The translations under genes and the position numbers were made by a program. From assembly GCF_001043025.1 (NCBI RefSeq), contig NZ_JYLD01000007.1:62001-126000 (forward strand): a DNA stretch of 64,000 bases, given 5' to 3'. This stretch comes from Pseudomonas helleri. GTDB lineage: Bacteria; Pseudomonadota; Gammaproteobacteria; Pseudomonadales; Pseudomonadaceae. The notes under the pieces were generated by a model, which did not search any database, was not told the origin of the DNA, and saw nothing but the letters and a program-made list of their open reading frames with translations. This document shows, one piece after another, positions 18,873 to 28,765 of the stretch (position 1 is its first letter; each line of letters begins with the position of its first letter).

Positions 18873-19188
18873 AAACTTTGTTGCAAAAATTCAGGGAATG
18901 AACAGCTTCTGGCATTTTTTAGAACTATTAATACGGGTGAAGGTAAATGGAGTGTCAAGTTGTTGAGCGCTACCGTCAGCTTAATTGACCGGGCATATAA
19001 GGAAAATGCACTCCAATGAGTGGGGGAGGCTGTTAGTCGCAGTGTAGCCGGTAAAAAAAGCTTAATGGAAATCAGACGCAGGTGTTGTCTGTAGTTATAA
19101 AGTACGGCAATGGAACTTTATTAAACGCACAGGATCATGAGGCGTTGCCTACGTCACATTCATATCCGTGATGCAGGGTGAGGATATT

Positions 19189-19220
19189 GCGATTATCGGT
19201 CGTCGGTTCGATAATCGGCC
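19189..19220. promoter_or_regulatory. PcaR-type boxes before pcaR
   Basis: GTTCGATAATCGGCC (19206-19220) closely matches the 15-bp PcaR target GTTCGATAATCGCAC as I recall it from P. putida. An inverted CGATTATCG lies at 19190-19198. Their position upstream of pcaR suggests autoregulation. Confidence 0.6.
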
Positions 19221-19299
19221 AATATTGCATCTGCCGTGTGTCTGTTGTTACCGGGGCCGATCTGTAATAACAATAAAAGCGACATCAGGGGGATAGGGT

Positions 19300-20142
19300 A
19301 TGAGTGAGCAATTGCGCAATGCAGTGACTGGCCTGGCGCCACCGATTGTGGCGTCACCTGCCAAACGTATTCAGGCGTTTACCGGCGACCCCGACTTCAT
19401 GGCCTCGCTGGCCCGTGGTCTGGCCGTGGTGCAGGCGTTTCAGGAACGTAAACGGCACCTGACGATTGCGCAGATCAGCCATCGAACCGAGATCCCGCGC
19501 GCCGCTGTACGGCGTTGCTTGTATACGTTGATCAAACTGGGCTATGCCACCACCGATGGCCGGACCTATTCGTTGCTGCCCAAAGTGTTGACCCTCGGCC
19601 ATGCCTATTTGTCGTCGACGCCGCTGGCGGTCTCGGCCCAGCCGTATCTGGACCGCATGAGCGAGCAACTGCACGAAGCCTGCAACATGGCGACCCTTGA
19701 AGGTGACGACATCCTCTACATCGCCCGTTCGGCCACCACCCAGCGGCTGATTTCAGTCGACCTTTCGGTGGGCGGCCGTTTGCCAGCGTATTGCACGTCG
19801 ATGGGGCGTATTTTGCTGGCGGCCCTTGATGATGTGACCCTCAACGAATACCTGGCCCACGCTGAGTTCCAGGCCAAAACCAGTCGCACCCTGCATACCC
19901 CCGAGGCGTTGCTTGAATGCTTGCAGAAAGTTCGCGAGCAGGGCTGGTGCGTTGTCGACCAAGAGCTGGAACAGGGGCTGCGTTCGATTGCCGTACCGGT
20001 GTACGACGCTTCCGGCCAGGTGCTGGCGGCCCTGAACGTCAGCACCCACGCCGGGCGCGTGTCACGTACAGAACTGGAGCAGCGCTTTTTGCCGATCATG
20101 CTCACTTCGAGCCGCGAACTGAGCGCACAGTTGTTCACCTGA
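19300..20142 (+). CDS. pcaR: IclR-family regulator PcaR
   Basis: A 280-residue regulator. An N-terminal winged helix-turn-helix spans about residues 35-95 (LTIAQISHRTEIPRAAVRRC). An IclR effector domain follows, with ARSATTQRLISVDLSVGGRL and the typical CTSMGRILLAAL. PcaR activates the pca genes in response to beta-ketoadipate. It stands directly before pcaIJ, and both its own upstream region and that of pcaI carry PcaR-type boxes. The ribosome site is GGGGGATAGGGT. Confidence 0.95.
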   Translation: MSEQLRNAVTGLAPPIVASPAKRIQAFTGDPDFMASLARGLAVVQAFQERKRHLTIAQISHRTEIPRAAVRRCLYTLIKLGYATTDGRTYSLLPKVLTLGHAYLSSTPLAVSAQPYLDRMSEQLHEACNMATLEGDDILYIARSATTQRLISVDLSVGGRLPAYCTSMGRILLAALDDVTLNEYLAHAEFQAKTSRTLHTPEALLECLQKVREQGWCVVDQELEQGLRSIAVPVYDASGQVLAALNVSTHAGRVSRTELEQRFLPIMLTSSRELSAQLFT

Positions 20143-20166
20143 CCTCGCCGTTAAGTACATTAACCC

Positions 20167-20213
20167 TGTAGGAGCGAGCTTGCCTCGCGATCTTTTGATC
20201 TTAAAAAATCGCA
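20167..20213. repeat. single REP sequence
   Basis: TGTAGGAGCGAGCTTGCCTC is followed by CGCGATC and a short imperfect return arm (GATC, then AAATCGCAG). It belongs to the same family as the REPINs at 12445 and 38225, but the second arm is missing. It lies between pcaR and pcaI. Confidence 0.85.
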
Positions 20214-20258
20214 GTCTTTGAGCTACGTTTCGGTCAATTCCAAGCAGGCTAACTATGT

Positions 20259-20290
20259 GTTCGATTACCGAACACATCGTCGATTATCGG
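20259..20290. promoter_or_regulatory. PcaR-type boxes before pcaI
   Basis: GTTCGATTACCGAAC at 20259-20273, itself an inverted repeat, and CGATTATCG at 20281-20289 resemble the sites before pcaR. They lie about 100-130 bases before the pcaI start and fit PcaR activation of pcaIJF. Confidence 0.55.
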
Positions 20291-20391
20291 ATTGTTTGAG
20301 CCGGGAGGGCGGCTTAACCTGCTGACAGTCCGGTGCCGCTCGACGCACCGTTTTCTATTCAGTGGCAAACAAGAAACGGGAGCTACCCCTC

Positions 20392-21249
20392 ATGGCAGAA
20401 ATCATTTCGTTACACGACGCCGTGAAACAGTTTGTGAATGACGGTGATACGGTCGCCCTCGAAGGTTTCACTCACTTGATTCCGACCGCAGCAGGTCATG
20501 AAATCATTCGTCAGGGCAAGAAAGACCTGACGTTGGTCCGTATGACGCCTGACTTGATCTACGACCAATTGATCGGCGCCGGCTGTGCACGAAAGTTGAT
20601 TTTTTCCTGGGGCGGCAACCCTGGTGTCGGTTCGTTGCACCGTCTGCGCGATGCCGTCGAAAAACAGTGGCCGCAGCCGCTGGAAATCGAAGAACACAGC
20701 CACGCCGACCTGGCCAATGCCTATGTGGCGGGCGCTTCGGGCTTGCCATTCGCGGTACTGCGCGCCTATGCCGGTTCCGACTTGCCCAAGGTCAACCCGC
20801 TGATCAAGACCGTTACCTGCCCGTTTACCGGTGAAGTGCTGGCGGCGGTGCCTTCGGTGCGCCCTGACGTTACGGTGATCCACGCGCAAAAGGCTGACCG
20901 CAAGGGCAACGTACTGTTGTGGGGCATTTTGGGCGTGCAAAAAGAAGCCGCCTTGGCCGCCAAGCGCTGCATCGTGACGGTTGAAGAGATTGTCGATGAC
21001 TTGCAGGCACCGATGAATGCCTGCGTCCTGCCAACTTGGGCCTTGAGCGCCGTGTGTCACGTACCGGGTGGTGCGCATCCTTCCTACGCACATGGTTACA
21101 CCGAACGTGATAACCGTTTCTATCAGGCCTGGGACCCGATTGCCCGCGACCGCGAAACCTTTACCGCATGGATAAACGAATACATCCACGGCACCGCCAA
21201 TTTCAGTGAGTTCCAGGCCAAGCTGGCCCGCGCTTCGGAGGCAAAATAA
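20392..21249 (+). CDS. pcaI: 3-oxoadipate CoA-transferase subunit A
   Basis: A 285-residue alpha subunit of the family I CoA-transferase that moves CoA from succinyl-CoA to beta-ketoadipate. Typical segments are ALEGFTHLIPTAAGHE and LIFSWGGNPGVGSL. The start at 20392 (MAEIISLHDAV) is chosen over an in-frame start at 20362 because CGGGAG precedes it and PcaI proteins begin this way. The stop overlaps the pcaJ start by one base, so the two subunits are translationally coupled. Confidence 0.95.
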   Translation: MAEIISLHDAVKQFVNDGDTVALEGFTHLIPTAAGHEIIRQGKKDLTLVRMTPDLIYDQLIGAGCARKLIFSWGGNPGVGSLHRLRDAVEKQWPQPLEIEEHSHADLANAYVAGASGLPFAVLRAYAGSDLPKVNPLIKTVTCPFTGEVLAAVPSVRPDVTVIHAQKADRKGNVLLWGILGVQKEAALAAKRCIVTVEEIVDDLQAPMNACVLPTWALSAVCHVPGGAHPSYAHGYTERDNRFYQAWDPIARDRETFTAWINEYIHGTANFSEFQAKLARASEAK

Positions 21250-22028
21250 TGGCTTACTCCACCAACGAAATGATGACCGTTGCCGCCGCCCGCCGTTTGA
21301 AAAATGGCTCGGTGTGTTTTGTCGGCATTGGCCTGCCTTCGAAGGCTGCGAACCTGGCGCGCCTGACCTCGTCGCCGGATGTGGTGCTGATTTACGAGTC
21401 TGGCCCGATTGGCGCCAAGCCCAATGTGCTGCCGCTGTCGATTGGCGACGGTGAGCTGGCCGAAACGGCTGACACGGTCGTCTCCACCAGCGAGATTTTC
21501 CGCTACTGGTTGCAAGGTGGTCGGGTTGACGTCGGCTTTTTGGGTGCCGCTCAGGTAGACCGCTTCGGCAATATCAACACGACTGTGGTCGGTGACTATC
21601 ACCATCCAAAGGTCCGCCTGCCGGGCGCGGGTGGTGCACCTGAAATCGCCGGTTCTGCCAAAAGCGTGCTGATCATCCTCAAGCAATCAGCCCGTTCGTT
21701 TGTCGACAAACTGGACTTCATTACCTCGGTTGGTCACGGCGAAGGCGGCGACTCGCGTAAGCGTTTGGGCCTGCCTGGCGCAGGGCCAGTGGGGATCATT
21801 ACGGACCTGTGCATCATGGAACCCGAAGCGCAGACCAACGAATTCGTGGTCACCGCCCTGCATCCCGGCGTGACGCGTGAACAAGTCGTGGCGGCAACGG
21901 GCTGGGCGATTCGCTTTGCTGACAAGGTTGAGCAAACCGCCGAGCCAACCGACGTTGAGCTAAGCGCTTTGCGTGACCTGGAAGCGCGCACGGCCCTGGC
22001 CCACGGTCAGGCACCAGGAGAAGCGTGA
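21249..22028 (+). CDS. pcaJ: 3-oxoadipate CoA-transferase subunit B
   Basis: A 259-residue beta subunit starting [30 protein letters not shown] near residue 57 contains the glutamate region expected to form the acyl-CoA intermediate in this family. It acts as a heteromer with PcaI. Its TGA overlaps the pcaF ATG (ATGA), continuing the tightly packed pcaIJF unit. Confidence 0.95.
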   Translation: MAYSTNEMMTVAAARRLKNGSVCFVGIGLPSKAANLARLTSSPDVVLIYESGPIGAKPNVLPLSIGDGELAETADTVVSTSEIFRYWLQGGRVDVGFLGAAQVDRFGNINTTVVGDYHHPKVRLPGAGGAPEIAGSAKSVLIILKQSARSFVDKLDFITSVGHGEGGDSRKRLGLPGAGPVGIITDLCIMEPEAQTNEFVVTALHPGVTREQVVAATGWAIRFADKVEQTAEPTDVELSALRDLEARTALAHGQAPGEA

Positions 22029-23230
22029 TGCGTGAAGTGTTTATCTGTGACGCGATTCGCACCCCCATTGGCCGTTTTGGCGGGGGCTTGTCGGCCGTTC
22101 GTGCCGACGATCTGGCAGCAACGCCGATCAAGGCACTGATCGAACGCAACCCCACGGTCAAATGGGACGAAGTCGACGAAGTGTTTTTGGGCTGCGCCAA
22201 CCAGGCGGGTGAAGACAACCGCAACGTCGCGCGCATGGCGGCGTTGCTGGCCGGACTGCCGGAGAGCATCCCCGGTGTCACCCTCAATCGTTTGTGTGCC
22301 TCGGGGATGGACGCGATTGGCACGGCGTTCCGTGCCATTGCCAGCGGTGAAATGGAACTGGCGATTGCCGGCGGCGTTGAATCGATGTCGCGGGCACCGT
22401 TTGTGATGGGCAAGGCTGATGCCGCGTTCTCGCGCAACATGAAGCTGGAAGACACCACCATTGGCTGGCGCTTCATCAACCCGTTGATGAAAGCTCAATA
22501 CGGTGTCGATGCGATGCCGCAAACCGCCGACAACGTGGCCGATGACTACCAGATTTCTCGCGCCGACCAGGACGCCTTTGCCCTGCGCAGCCAGCAGCGC
22601 ACGGCGGCTGCACAGGCGGCGGGCTATTTTGCTGAAGAGATTGTGCCGGTACGTATCGCCCACAAAAAAGGCGAAAGTTTGGTTGAGCGCGATGAACACC
22701 CGCGTGCCGACACCAGCTTCGACACCCTGAGCAAACTCAAACCGGTCAACGGCCCGGACAAAACCGTCACCGCAGGCAATGCCTCGGGGGTCAACGACGG
22801 GGCTGCGGCGTTGATTCTGGCCTCGGCTGATGCGGTCAAACGTCATGGCCTGACTGCCCGCGCGCGGGTGTTGGGCATGGCCAGCGCCGGGGTTGCACCG
22901 AGAGTGATGGGCATTGGCCCGGTGCCTGCGGTGCGCAAACTGGTTGAGCGTCTGGGCCTGGCGGTCAGTGACTTTGATGTCATCGAACTCAACGAAGCCT
23001 TTGCCAGCCAGGGGTTGGCCGTGTTGCGTGAGTTGGGGCTGGCGGACGATGCGCCACAGGTTAACCCCAATGGCGGCGCCATCGCGTTGGGCCATCCGCT
23101 GGGCATGAGCGGTGCGCGGTTGGTGCTGACGGCCCTGCACCAGCTGGAAAAAACCGGCGGTAAAAAAGGTCTGGCTACTATGTGTGTAGGGGTCGGCCAA
23201 GGCTTGGCGCTAGCGATAGAGCGGGTCTGA
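22028..23230 (+). CDS. pcaF: 3-oxoadipyl-CoA thiolase
   Basis: A 400-residue thiolase cleaving beta-ketoadipyl-CoA to succinyl-CoA and acetyl-CoA, the last step of the pathway. Active-site segments are [12 protein letters not shown] (nucleophilic Cys near residue 90), [21 protein letters not shown] (His) and MCVGVGQG (second Cys). The start is the ATG at 22028 ([19 protein letters not shown]). A GTG one codon upstream is less likely. It overlaps pcaJ by one base. Confidence 0.95.
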   Translation: MREVFICDAIRTPIGRFGGGLSAVRADDLAATPIKALIERNPTVKWDEVDEVFLGCANQAGEDNRNVARMAALLAGLPESIPGVTLNRLCASGMDAIGTAFRAIASGEMELAIAGGVESMSRAPFVMGKADAAFSRNMKLEDTTIGWRFINPLMKAQYGVDAMPQTADNVADDYQISRADQDAFALRSQQRTAAAQAAGYFAEEIVPVRIAHKKGESLVERDEHPRADTSFDTLSKLKPVNGPDKTVTAGNASGVNDGAAALILASADAVKRHGLTARARVLGMASAGVAPRVMGIGPVPAVRKLVERLGLAVSDFDVIELNEAFASQGLAVLRELGLADDAPQVNPNGGAIALGHPLGMSGARLVLTALHQLEKTGGKKGLATMCVGVGQGLALAIERV

Positions 23231-23242
23231 TTTGCCCTGACG

Positions 23243-23280
23243 ATGCGCCAGACGATTAAGGACTCAATCGTTTGGCGCAT
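23243..23280 (+). terminator. 15-bp hairpin after pcaF without a strong T-run
   Basis: ATGCGCCAGACGATT pairs with AATCGTTTGGCGCAT around an 8-base loop, with only a G-U mismatch. Few T residues follow, so it may attenuate transcription or protect the pcaIJF mRNA 3' end rather than terminate fully. Confidence 0.55.
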
Positions 23281-23344
23281 TGTGGTTGCAGGGTACTTGT
23301 TGCAAGGTATGTCTGAAAATAACTAACCAGATGAGTCTAAAATC

Positions 23345-24637
23345 ATGACAACAGACACTCACTACACAGGAGAGGAACGTAGAAAAAGGATCTTCGCGAT
23401 TGTCGGTGCCTCCTCGGGCAACCTGGTCGAATGGTTCGATTTTTACGTTTACGCGTTCTGTGCAATCTACTTTGCGCCAGCTTTTTTCCCCTCCGATGAC
23501 CCTACGGTACAACTGCTGAACACGGCCGGTGTATTTGCGGCGGGCTTCTTGATGCGTCCTATCGGTGGCTGGCTGTTTGGCCGGGTGGCCGACAAGCACG
23601 GGCGCAAGAACTCAATGATGATCGCGGTGATGATGATGTGCGCCGGTTCATTGGTCATCGCCTTTTTGCCGACCTACGCCTCGATTGGTGCGTGGGCGCC
23701 CGCATTACTCTTGATGGCGCGGTTGTTCCAGGGCCTGTCGGTGGGTGGTGAATATGGCACCACGGCCACTTACATGAGTGAGGTTGCCCTCAAGGGGCAG
23801 CGTGGTTTCTTTGCCTCGTTCCAATACGTCACGTTGATCGGCGGGCAGTTGCTGGCAGTGCTGGTGGTGGTGATCCTCCAGCAGATTTTGTCAGATGAGG
23901 AACTGCGCGCATGGGGCTGGCGCATCCCGTTTGTGATTGGTGCCATCGCAGCCGTTATTTCGCTGTTGTTGCGTCGTTCCCTGGAAGAGACCACCAGCGC
24001 TGAATCCCGTAATGACAAAGACGCCGGTAGCATTGCGGCGCTGTTTCGTGACCATAAAGCTGCGTTTATCACCGTGCTCGGCTACACCGCTGGCGGCTCG
24101 CTGATTTTCTACACTTTTACCACGTACATGCAGAAATACCTGGTGAACACCGCCGGGATGCACGCCAAAACCGCCAGCTACATCATGACCGGCGCGCTCT
24201 TCCTTTATATGTGCATGCAGCCGTTGTTCGGCATGCTCGCGGACAAAATCGGCCGTCGAAATTCGATGCTCTGGTTTGGCGCCTTGGGCACATTGTGCAC
24301 GGTGCCGATTTTGCTCAGCCTGAAAACCATTACCAGCCCGTTTTTGGCCTTTGTGTTGATCACCCTGGCGCTGGCGATTGTCAGCTTCTACACCTCGATC
24401 AGCGGTTTGGTTAAGGCCGAGATGTTCCCGCCACAGGTGCGGGCGTTGGGAGTAGGGCTGGCCTACGCCGTGGCTAACGCAGTGTTTGGCGGTTCGGCGG
24501 AATATGTGGCCTTGGGCCTGAAGTCCATGGGCATGGAAAACACCTTTTACTGGTACGTGACGGTCATGATGGCCATCGCCTTCCTGTTTAGCTTCCGTTT
24601 GCCGAAGCAGCCCAAATACCTGCATCACGATATGTGA
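23345..24637 (+). CDS. pcaT: MFS dicarboxylate transporter PcaT-like
   Basis: A 430-residue major facilitator protein with about 12 predicted membrane spans. The metabolite:H+ symporter signatures [13 protein letters not shown] (near residue 26), [18 protein letters not shown] (loop 2-3) and [17 protein letters not shown] are present. In this gene order it fits PcaT, a beta-ketoadipate/adipate uptake permease. It lies between pcaF and pcaB, so aromatic or dicarboxylate uptake is co-regulated with catabolism. Another family member, such as an alpha-ketoglutarate permease, is possible from sequence alone. Confidence 0.85.
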   Translation: MTTDTHYTGEERRKRIFAIVGASSGNLVEWFDFYVYAFCAIYFAPAFFPSDDPTVQLLNTAGVFAAGFLMRPIGGWLFGRVADKHGRKNSMMIAVMMMCAGSLVIAFLPTYASIGAWAPALLLMARLFQGLSVGGEYGTTATYMSEVALKGQRGFFASFQYVTLIGGQLLAVLVVVILQQILSDEELRAWGWRIPFVIGAIAAVISLLLRRSLEETTSAESRNDKDAGSIAALFRDHKAAFITVLGYTAGGSLIFYTFTTYMQKYLVNTAGMHAKTASYIMTGALFLYMCMQPLFGMLADKIGRRNSMLWFGALGTLCTVPILLSLKTITSPFLAFVLITLALAIVSFYTSISGLVKAEMFPPQVRALGVGLAYAVANAVFGGSAEYVALGLKSMGMENTFYWYVTVMMAIAFLFSFRLPKQPKYLHHDM

Positions 24638-24644
24638 TGAGTTT

Positions 24645-24669
24645 GCGCGCGCCGATGTTCGGCGCGCGC
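24645..24669 (+). terminator. GC-rich hairpin between pcaT and pcaB
   Basis: GCGCGCGCCGA and TCGGCGCGCGC form an 11-bp perfect stem with a TGT loop. No T-run follows, and pcaB begins 16 bases later, so it is more likely an attenuator or processing element. Confidence 0.5.
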
Positions 24670-24685
24670 CTGCAAAGGAAGGTTT

Positions 24686-26038
24686 ATGAGTAACCAACTG
24701 TTCGATGCCTATTTCACGGGCAAGGCTATGGGTGTGGTGTTCTGCGACCATGGCCGGGTTCAAGCCATGCTCGACTTTGAGGCCGCCCTGGCTCGGGCTC
24801 AAGCCAGTACTGGGTTGATTCCGTCGTCAGCAGTTGCACCGATTGAAGCGGCTTGCCGCGCCGAACTCTACGACTTTGAAGCCTTGGGGCTGGCCATCGC
24901 CAGCGCTGGCAACTCGGCCATCCCGTTGGTGAAAGCGCTCGGCAAGCAGATTGCCAGCGTCAGCCCCGAGGCCGAGCGTTATGTGCACTTGGGCGCCACT
25001 AGCCAGGACGTGATGGACAGCGGGTTGGTGCTGCAACTGCGCGCCGCCCTCGAACTGATCGAGCAGGATTTGCAGCAGTTGGGCGAAGTCCTCGCGCAAC
25101 AGGCCCAGCGTTATGCCACCACGCCCTTGGCGGGTCGCACCTGGTTGCAGCAAGCAACGCCCGTGACCTTGGGGATGAAAATCGCAGGTTGGCTGGGCGC
25201 AGTTACGCGCAGCCGTCAGCGGCTTCAAGCATTAAAACCACGTTTGCTGAGCCTGCAGTTTGGCGGTGCTTCGGGCACCTTGGCCGCGCTGGGTGAGCAA
25301 GCGTTACCCGTGGCGCACGCGTTGGCCGCCGAGTTGAAGCTCGCGCTGCCCGACCAACCCTGGCACACCCAGCGTGACCGTCTGGTGGAGTTCGGTGCGG
25401 TACTCGGGTTGGTGGCAGGTAGCCTGGGCAAGATGGGCCGCGACATCAGTTTGCTTATGCAGACCGAAGCGGCGGAAGTCTTCGAGCCTTCTGCGCCGGG
25501 CAAGGGCGGGTCCTCGACCATGCCGCACAAGCGCAATCCGGTGGGTTCTGCCGTATTGATCAGTGCGGCGACGCGGGTTCCCGGGCTGCTCAGCACTTTG
25601 TTCAGCGCCATGCCTCAAGAACACGAGCGCAGTTTGGGCTTGTGGCATGCCGAGTGGGAAACCCTCCCAGAGATTTGCTGTTTGGTGGCAGGCGCGTTGG
25701 CTCAAGCCCTCAATATTGCCCAGGGGCTGGAAGTGGATGCCGAGCGCATGGCGCAAAACCTCGATTTGACCCACGGCCTGGTATTGGCCGAAGCCGTGAG
25801 TATTGAATTGGCGCAGCGAGTGGGGCGCGAAACCGCGCATCACCTGTTGGAGCAATGCTGTAAGCGGGCCGTGGCCGAGCATCGGCATCTGCGTGCGGTG
25901 TTGGGCGATGAGCCCGAGATTAGCGCGCAGTTATCGGCAGCCGAACTGGATCGCTTGCTCGATCCTGCTCATTACCTGGGGCAAGCGACGACGTGGGTCG
26001 AGCGGGCACGGGCTGAACATTTTGCGTTGGCAGTCTAA
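24686..26038 (+). CDS. pcaB: 3-carboxy-cis,cis-muconate cycloisomerase
   Basis: A 450-residue member of the fumarase/aspartase superfamily. HLGATSQDVMDSG near residue 103 and the family signature GGSSTMPHKRNP near residue 274 are both present. It converts 3-carboxy-cis,cis-muconate to 4-carboxymuconolactone. A strong AAAGGAAGG ribosome site precedes the ATG. pcaD follows within 13 bases. Confidence 0.95.
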   Translation: MSNQLFDAYFTGKAMGVVFCDHGRVQAMLDFEAALARAQASTGLIPSSAVAPIEAACRAELYDFEALGLAIASAGNSAIPLVKALGKQIASVSPEAERYVHLGATSQDVMDSGLVLQLRAALELIEQDLQQLGEVLAQQAQRYATTPLAGRTWLQQATPVTLGMKIAGWLGAVTRSRQRLQALKPRLLSLQFGGASGTLAALGEQALPVAHALAAELKLALPDQPWHTQRDRLVEFGAVLGLVAGSLGKMGRDISLLMQTEAAEVFEPSAPGKGGSSTMPHKRNPVGSAVLISAATRVPGLLSTLFSAMPQEHERSLGLWHAEWETLPEICCLVAGALAQALNIAQGLEVDAERMAQNLDLTHGLVLAEAVSIELAQRVGRETAHHLLEQCCKRAVAEHRHLRAVLGDEPEISAQLSAAELDRLLDPAHYLGQATTWVERARAEHFALAV

Positions 26039-26051
26039 AAAGGAGATGGTC

Positions 26052-26852
26052 GTGGGGCGTGTACAACTGGCAGAAGGTGAACTCAACTACCAACTCGATG
26101 GCCCGAAAGGCGCCCCGGTGTTGGTGTTGTCCAACTCATTGGGCACGGACCTGGGCATGTGGGCAACGCAAGTTCCGGCGTTCGCGGAGCATTTTCAGGT
26201 GCTGCGGTACGACACCCGTGGCCATGGCCAGTCGCTGGTGACCGAAGGTCCGTACAGCATTGAGCAGTTGGGTGGCGATGTACTGGCGTTACTCGATGCG
26301 CTGCATATTGAGCGCGCGCATTTTTGCGGCCTGTCGATGGGCGGCCTGATTGGCCAGTGGTTGGGCATTCATGCCGGTTCACGGCTGAATTCACTGGTGG
26401 TGTGCAACACCGCGGCCAAGATCGGTGAGCCGTCGGTGTGGAACCCGCGGATTGAAACGGTGTTGCGTGACGGTGCAGAGGCAATGGCCGGATTGCGTGA
26501 TGCCTCGATTGCCCGCTGGTTTACCGCAGACTACGCCCAGGCCCACCCGGATCAAGCCAAACGCATTACTGACATGCTGGCGGCTACCTCGCCGCAGGGT
26601 TATGCCGCCAACTGCGCGGCGGTGCGTGATGCCGATTTTCGTGATCAGCTTGGCGCGATTCGCGTGCCGACGCTGGTGATTGCAGGCACCGAAGACGCCG
26701 TGACGCCGCCTTCGGGCAGTCATTTCATTCAGGAACACGTGGCAGGTGCCGAGTACGCAGAGTTCTACGCGGCGCACTTGTCCAACGTGCAGGCCGGTGA
26801 TGCGTTCAGCCAGCGGGTGCTGGCGTTTTTGTTAGCCCAACAAGCGGTTTAA
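26052..26852 (+). CDS. pcaD: 3-oxoadipate enol-lactonase
   Basis: A 266-residue alpha/beta hydrolase. The nucleophile elbow GLSMGG (Ser) is near residue 96, and DTRGHGQS and a late His in AAHLSNVQ complete the typical set. It hydrolyses beta-ketoadipate enol-lactone to beta-ketoadipate. GTG at 26052 is chosen because AGGAG at 26041-26045 is 6 bases before it. The in-frame ATG at 26046 abuts the ribosome site and would add only two residues. Confidence 0.93.
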   Translation: MGRVQLAEGELNYQLDGPKGAPVLVLSNSLGTDLGMWATQVPAFAEHFQVLRYDTRGHGQSLVTEGPYSIEQLGGDVLALLDALHIERAHFCGLSMGGLIGQWLGIHAGSRLNSLVVCNTAAKIGEPSVWNPRIETVLRDGAEAMAGLRDASIARWFTADYAQAHPDQAKRITDMLAATSPQGYAANCAAVRDADFRDQLGAIRVPTLVIAGTEDAVTPPSGSHFIQEHVAGAEYAEFYAAHLSNVQAGDAFSQRVLAFLLAQQAV

Positions 26853-26862
26853 GGAGCGTTCT

Positions 26863-27255
26863 GTGGACGAGAAACAACGTTATGAAGAGGGCATGGGTGT
26901 ACGCCGCGCCGTGCTGGGCGATGCGCACGTCGACCGCAGCCTGAACGCCCTGACCGAGTTCAACAGCGAATTCCAGGAAATGATTACCCGCCATGCGTGG
27001 GGTGATATCTGGACGCGGCCTGGATTGCCACGTCATACCCGCAGCCTGATTACCATTGCGATGCTGATCGGCATGAACCGCAGCGAAGAACTCAAACTGC
27101 ACCTGCGCGCCGCTGCCAACAATGGCGTGACCCGTGCAGAGATCAAAGAAGTGATCATGCAGAGCGCGATCTACTGCGGCATTCCGGCAGCCAATGCGAC
27201 CTTCCATTTGGCAGAGTCGGTGTGGGACGAGTTGGGCGTTGAGTCCCGGGAATAG
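26863..27255 (+). CDS. pcaC: 4-carboxymuconolactone decarboxylase
   Basis: A 130-residue protein of the carboxymuconolactone decarboxylase family, starting at a GTG (MDEKQRYEEGMGVRRAVLG) with AAGGAG upstream. The HVDRSLNALTEFNSEFQE and ITRHAWGDIWTRPGL segments and the C-terminal IYCGIPAANATFH are typical. It produces beta-ketoadipate enol-lactone, the substrate of PcaD just upstream. It is the last gene of the cluster, before a bidirectional terminator. Confidence 0.95.
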   Translation: MDEKQRYEEGMGVRRAVLGDAHVDRSLNALTEFNSEFQEMITRHAWGDIWTRPGLPRHTRSLITIAMLIGMNRSEELKLHLRAAANNGVTRAEIKEVIMQSAIYCGIPAANATFHLAESVWDELGVESRE

Positions 27256-27267
27256 TCATATGGGCAA

Positions 27268-27298
27268 CAAAAAACCCGCCAATTGGCGGGTTTTTTGT
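27268..27298. terminator. bidirectional terminator between pcaC and ttgC
   Basis: AAAAAACCCGCC / GGCGGGTTTTTT around AATT: a symmetrical intrinsic terminator serving the convergent pca and efflux operons. Confidence 0.95.
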
Positions 27299-27313
27299 TT
27301 TATCGGGTCGCTA

Positions 27314-28765
27314 TCAAGCTTTTGGCGGCTTGTCCGATACAGGCCGGTTTTGCCCGGTCTGCTCGTACCAGCCACCGCCCAGCGCCTTGTACAGTGTGAC
27401 TTCGCTGGTCAACTGCGACAGACGATCGGTGATCAACGCCTGCTGCGCGCTGAACAACGAGCGCTGTGCATCAAGGAACGTCAGGTTGCTGTCGACACCA
27501 ATCCGATAACGACGCTCTGCCAGACGGTAGTAGTCCTGGTTGGCGTTAACGAAATCGGCTTGCGCCTGCAACTGCTGGTTGTAGGTTTGACGTGCTGCCA
27601 GGCCGTCAGAAACTTCCTGGAATGCCGTCTGGATCGCCTTCTCGTATTGCGAGACGGTGATTTCCTTCTGGATTTTCGAGTAGTCCAGGCTCGCGCGCAG
27701 AGCGCCTGCGTTGAAGATCGGCAGGTTGATCTGTGGCGAGAACAGCCAGGTGCCCGAACCGCCCTTGAACAGACCCGAGAGGTCTGGGCTCAAGGTCCCG
27801 GCATTGGCGGTGAGGCTGATGCTCGGGAAGAACGCGGCGCGTGCGGCACCAATGTTGGCGTTGGCCGCCAACAACTGGTGCTCGGCCTGAAGGATGTCGG
27901 GGCGACGTTGCAGCAAGTCGGACGGCAAGCCCGCTGGCATTTGGGTCAGCAAATCAGCTGACAGCGGTTTGGCTGTCGGCAGATTGTCCGGAATACCAGT
28001 GCCGAGCAGCAGGGCCAGGCTGTTTTCATCCTGGGCGACCTGACGGGTGTACTTGGCCAATTGAACTTTGGCGTTTTCCACTGAGGTGCGCGACTGGCTG
28101 AGCTCCAGTGCCGAGGCCACGCCCACTTCATTGCTGCGCAGGGTCAGCTTGTAGCTTTCATCGAACGCCTTGAGGGTGTCTTCAGTCAGCTTGAGCAGCT
28201 CTTTGTCCGCTTGCCAGGTCAGGTAAGCGGTCGCAACGTTGGCCACCAGACTGATCTGGGTGGAACGGCGGGCTTCTTCAGTGGCGAAGTAGTTTTCCAG
28301 AGCCTGATCGCTCAGGCTGCGGATACGTCCGAACAAGTCCAGCTCATACGCACTGACCCCAAGGGTCGCGGAGTATTGGCTGGTAATGCCTGCCTTGCCG
28401 GTTTGCGACATGCGCGCCGGGGTGCGTTGACGACTGCCGCTGGCATCTGCGGTCACCGCCGGGAACAGGTCCGCACGCTGGATGCGGTACTGCGCGGCAT
28501 AAGCGTCGATGTTCAGCGCCGCGACCCGAAGGTCGCGGTTGTTGACCAGAGCTGTCTGGATCAGCTGTTGCAGGGCAGGATCATGGAAAAACTGACGCCA
28601 GCCTTGTTCTGCCGCGGCCTGGTTTGGCGCCTCGTTCGGCGAGTACGCCGGGCCCTGCGGGTATTGCGCGGCTATCGGCGCTTCAGGGCGCTGGTAGTCC
28701 GGTATCAGCGAGCAGCCACTCAGCGTAAACGCTGTAACCGCTACTGCGAGAAGCGACTTGCTCAT
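27314..28765 (-). CDS. ttgC: outer-membrane efflux channel (TtgC/EmhC/OprM type)
   Basis: A 483-residue TolC-family lipoprotein. The signal [18 protein letters not shown] has its lipidated Cys near residue 18. The internal duplication (two OEP repeats) and the segments [17 protein letters not shown] and [15 protein letters not shown] are typical of OprM homologues. It forms the outer-membrane exit duct for the RND pump encoded upstream. Its start overlaps the ttgB stop by 4 bases. Confidence 0.93.
   Translation of the reverse strand: MSKSLLAVAVTAFTLSGCSLIPDYQRPEAPIAAQYPQGPAYSPNEAPNQAAAEQGWRQFFHDPALQQLIQTALVNNRDLRVAALNIDAYAAQYRIQRADLFPAVTADASGSRQRTPARMSQTGKAGITSQYSATLGVSAYELDLFGRIRSLSDQALENYFATEEARRSTQISLVANVATAYLTWQADKELLKLTEDTLKAFDESYKLTLRSNEVGVASALELSQSRTSVENAKVQLAKYTRQVAQDENSLALLLGTGIPDNLPTAKPLSADLLTQMPAGLPSDLLQRRPDILQAEHQLLAANANIGAARAAFFPSISLTANAGTLSPDLSGLFKGGSGTWLFSPQINLPIFNAGALRASLDYSKIQKEITVSQYEKAIQTAFQEVSDGLAARQTYNQQLQAQADFVNANQDYYRLAERRYRIGVDSNLTFLDAQRSLFSAQQALITDRLSQLTSEVTLYKALGGGWYEQTGQNRPVSDKPPKA

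Larger units (their letters stand above)
18502..19299. other. long non-coding region upstream of pcaR (798 bp)
   Basis: No gene is supported. It is more AT-rich than its flanks. It holds an inverted repeat pair (GCACTTGGAAGTT at 18709 and AACTTCCAAGTGC ending at 18872, about 160 bp overall) and, at the right end, PcaR-type boxes just before pcaR. The rest carries no recognised signal. Confidence 0.5.

Noticed and set aside
20410..21189. 259-codon minus-strand open frame opposite pcaI
   Set aside because: Shadow of pcaI, which has clear CoA-transferase motifs and operon context.
27194..27961. 255-codon plus-strand open frame running from pcaC into ttgC
   Set aside because: It crosses the bidirectional terminator and is antisense to ttgC.
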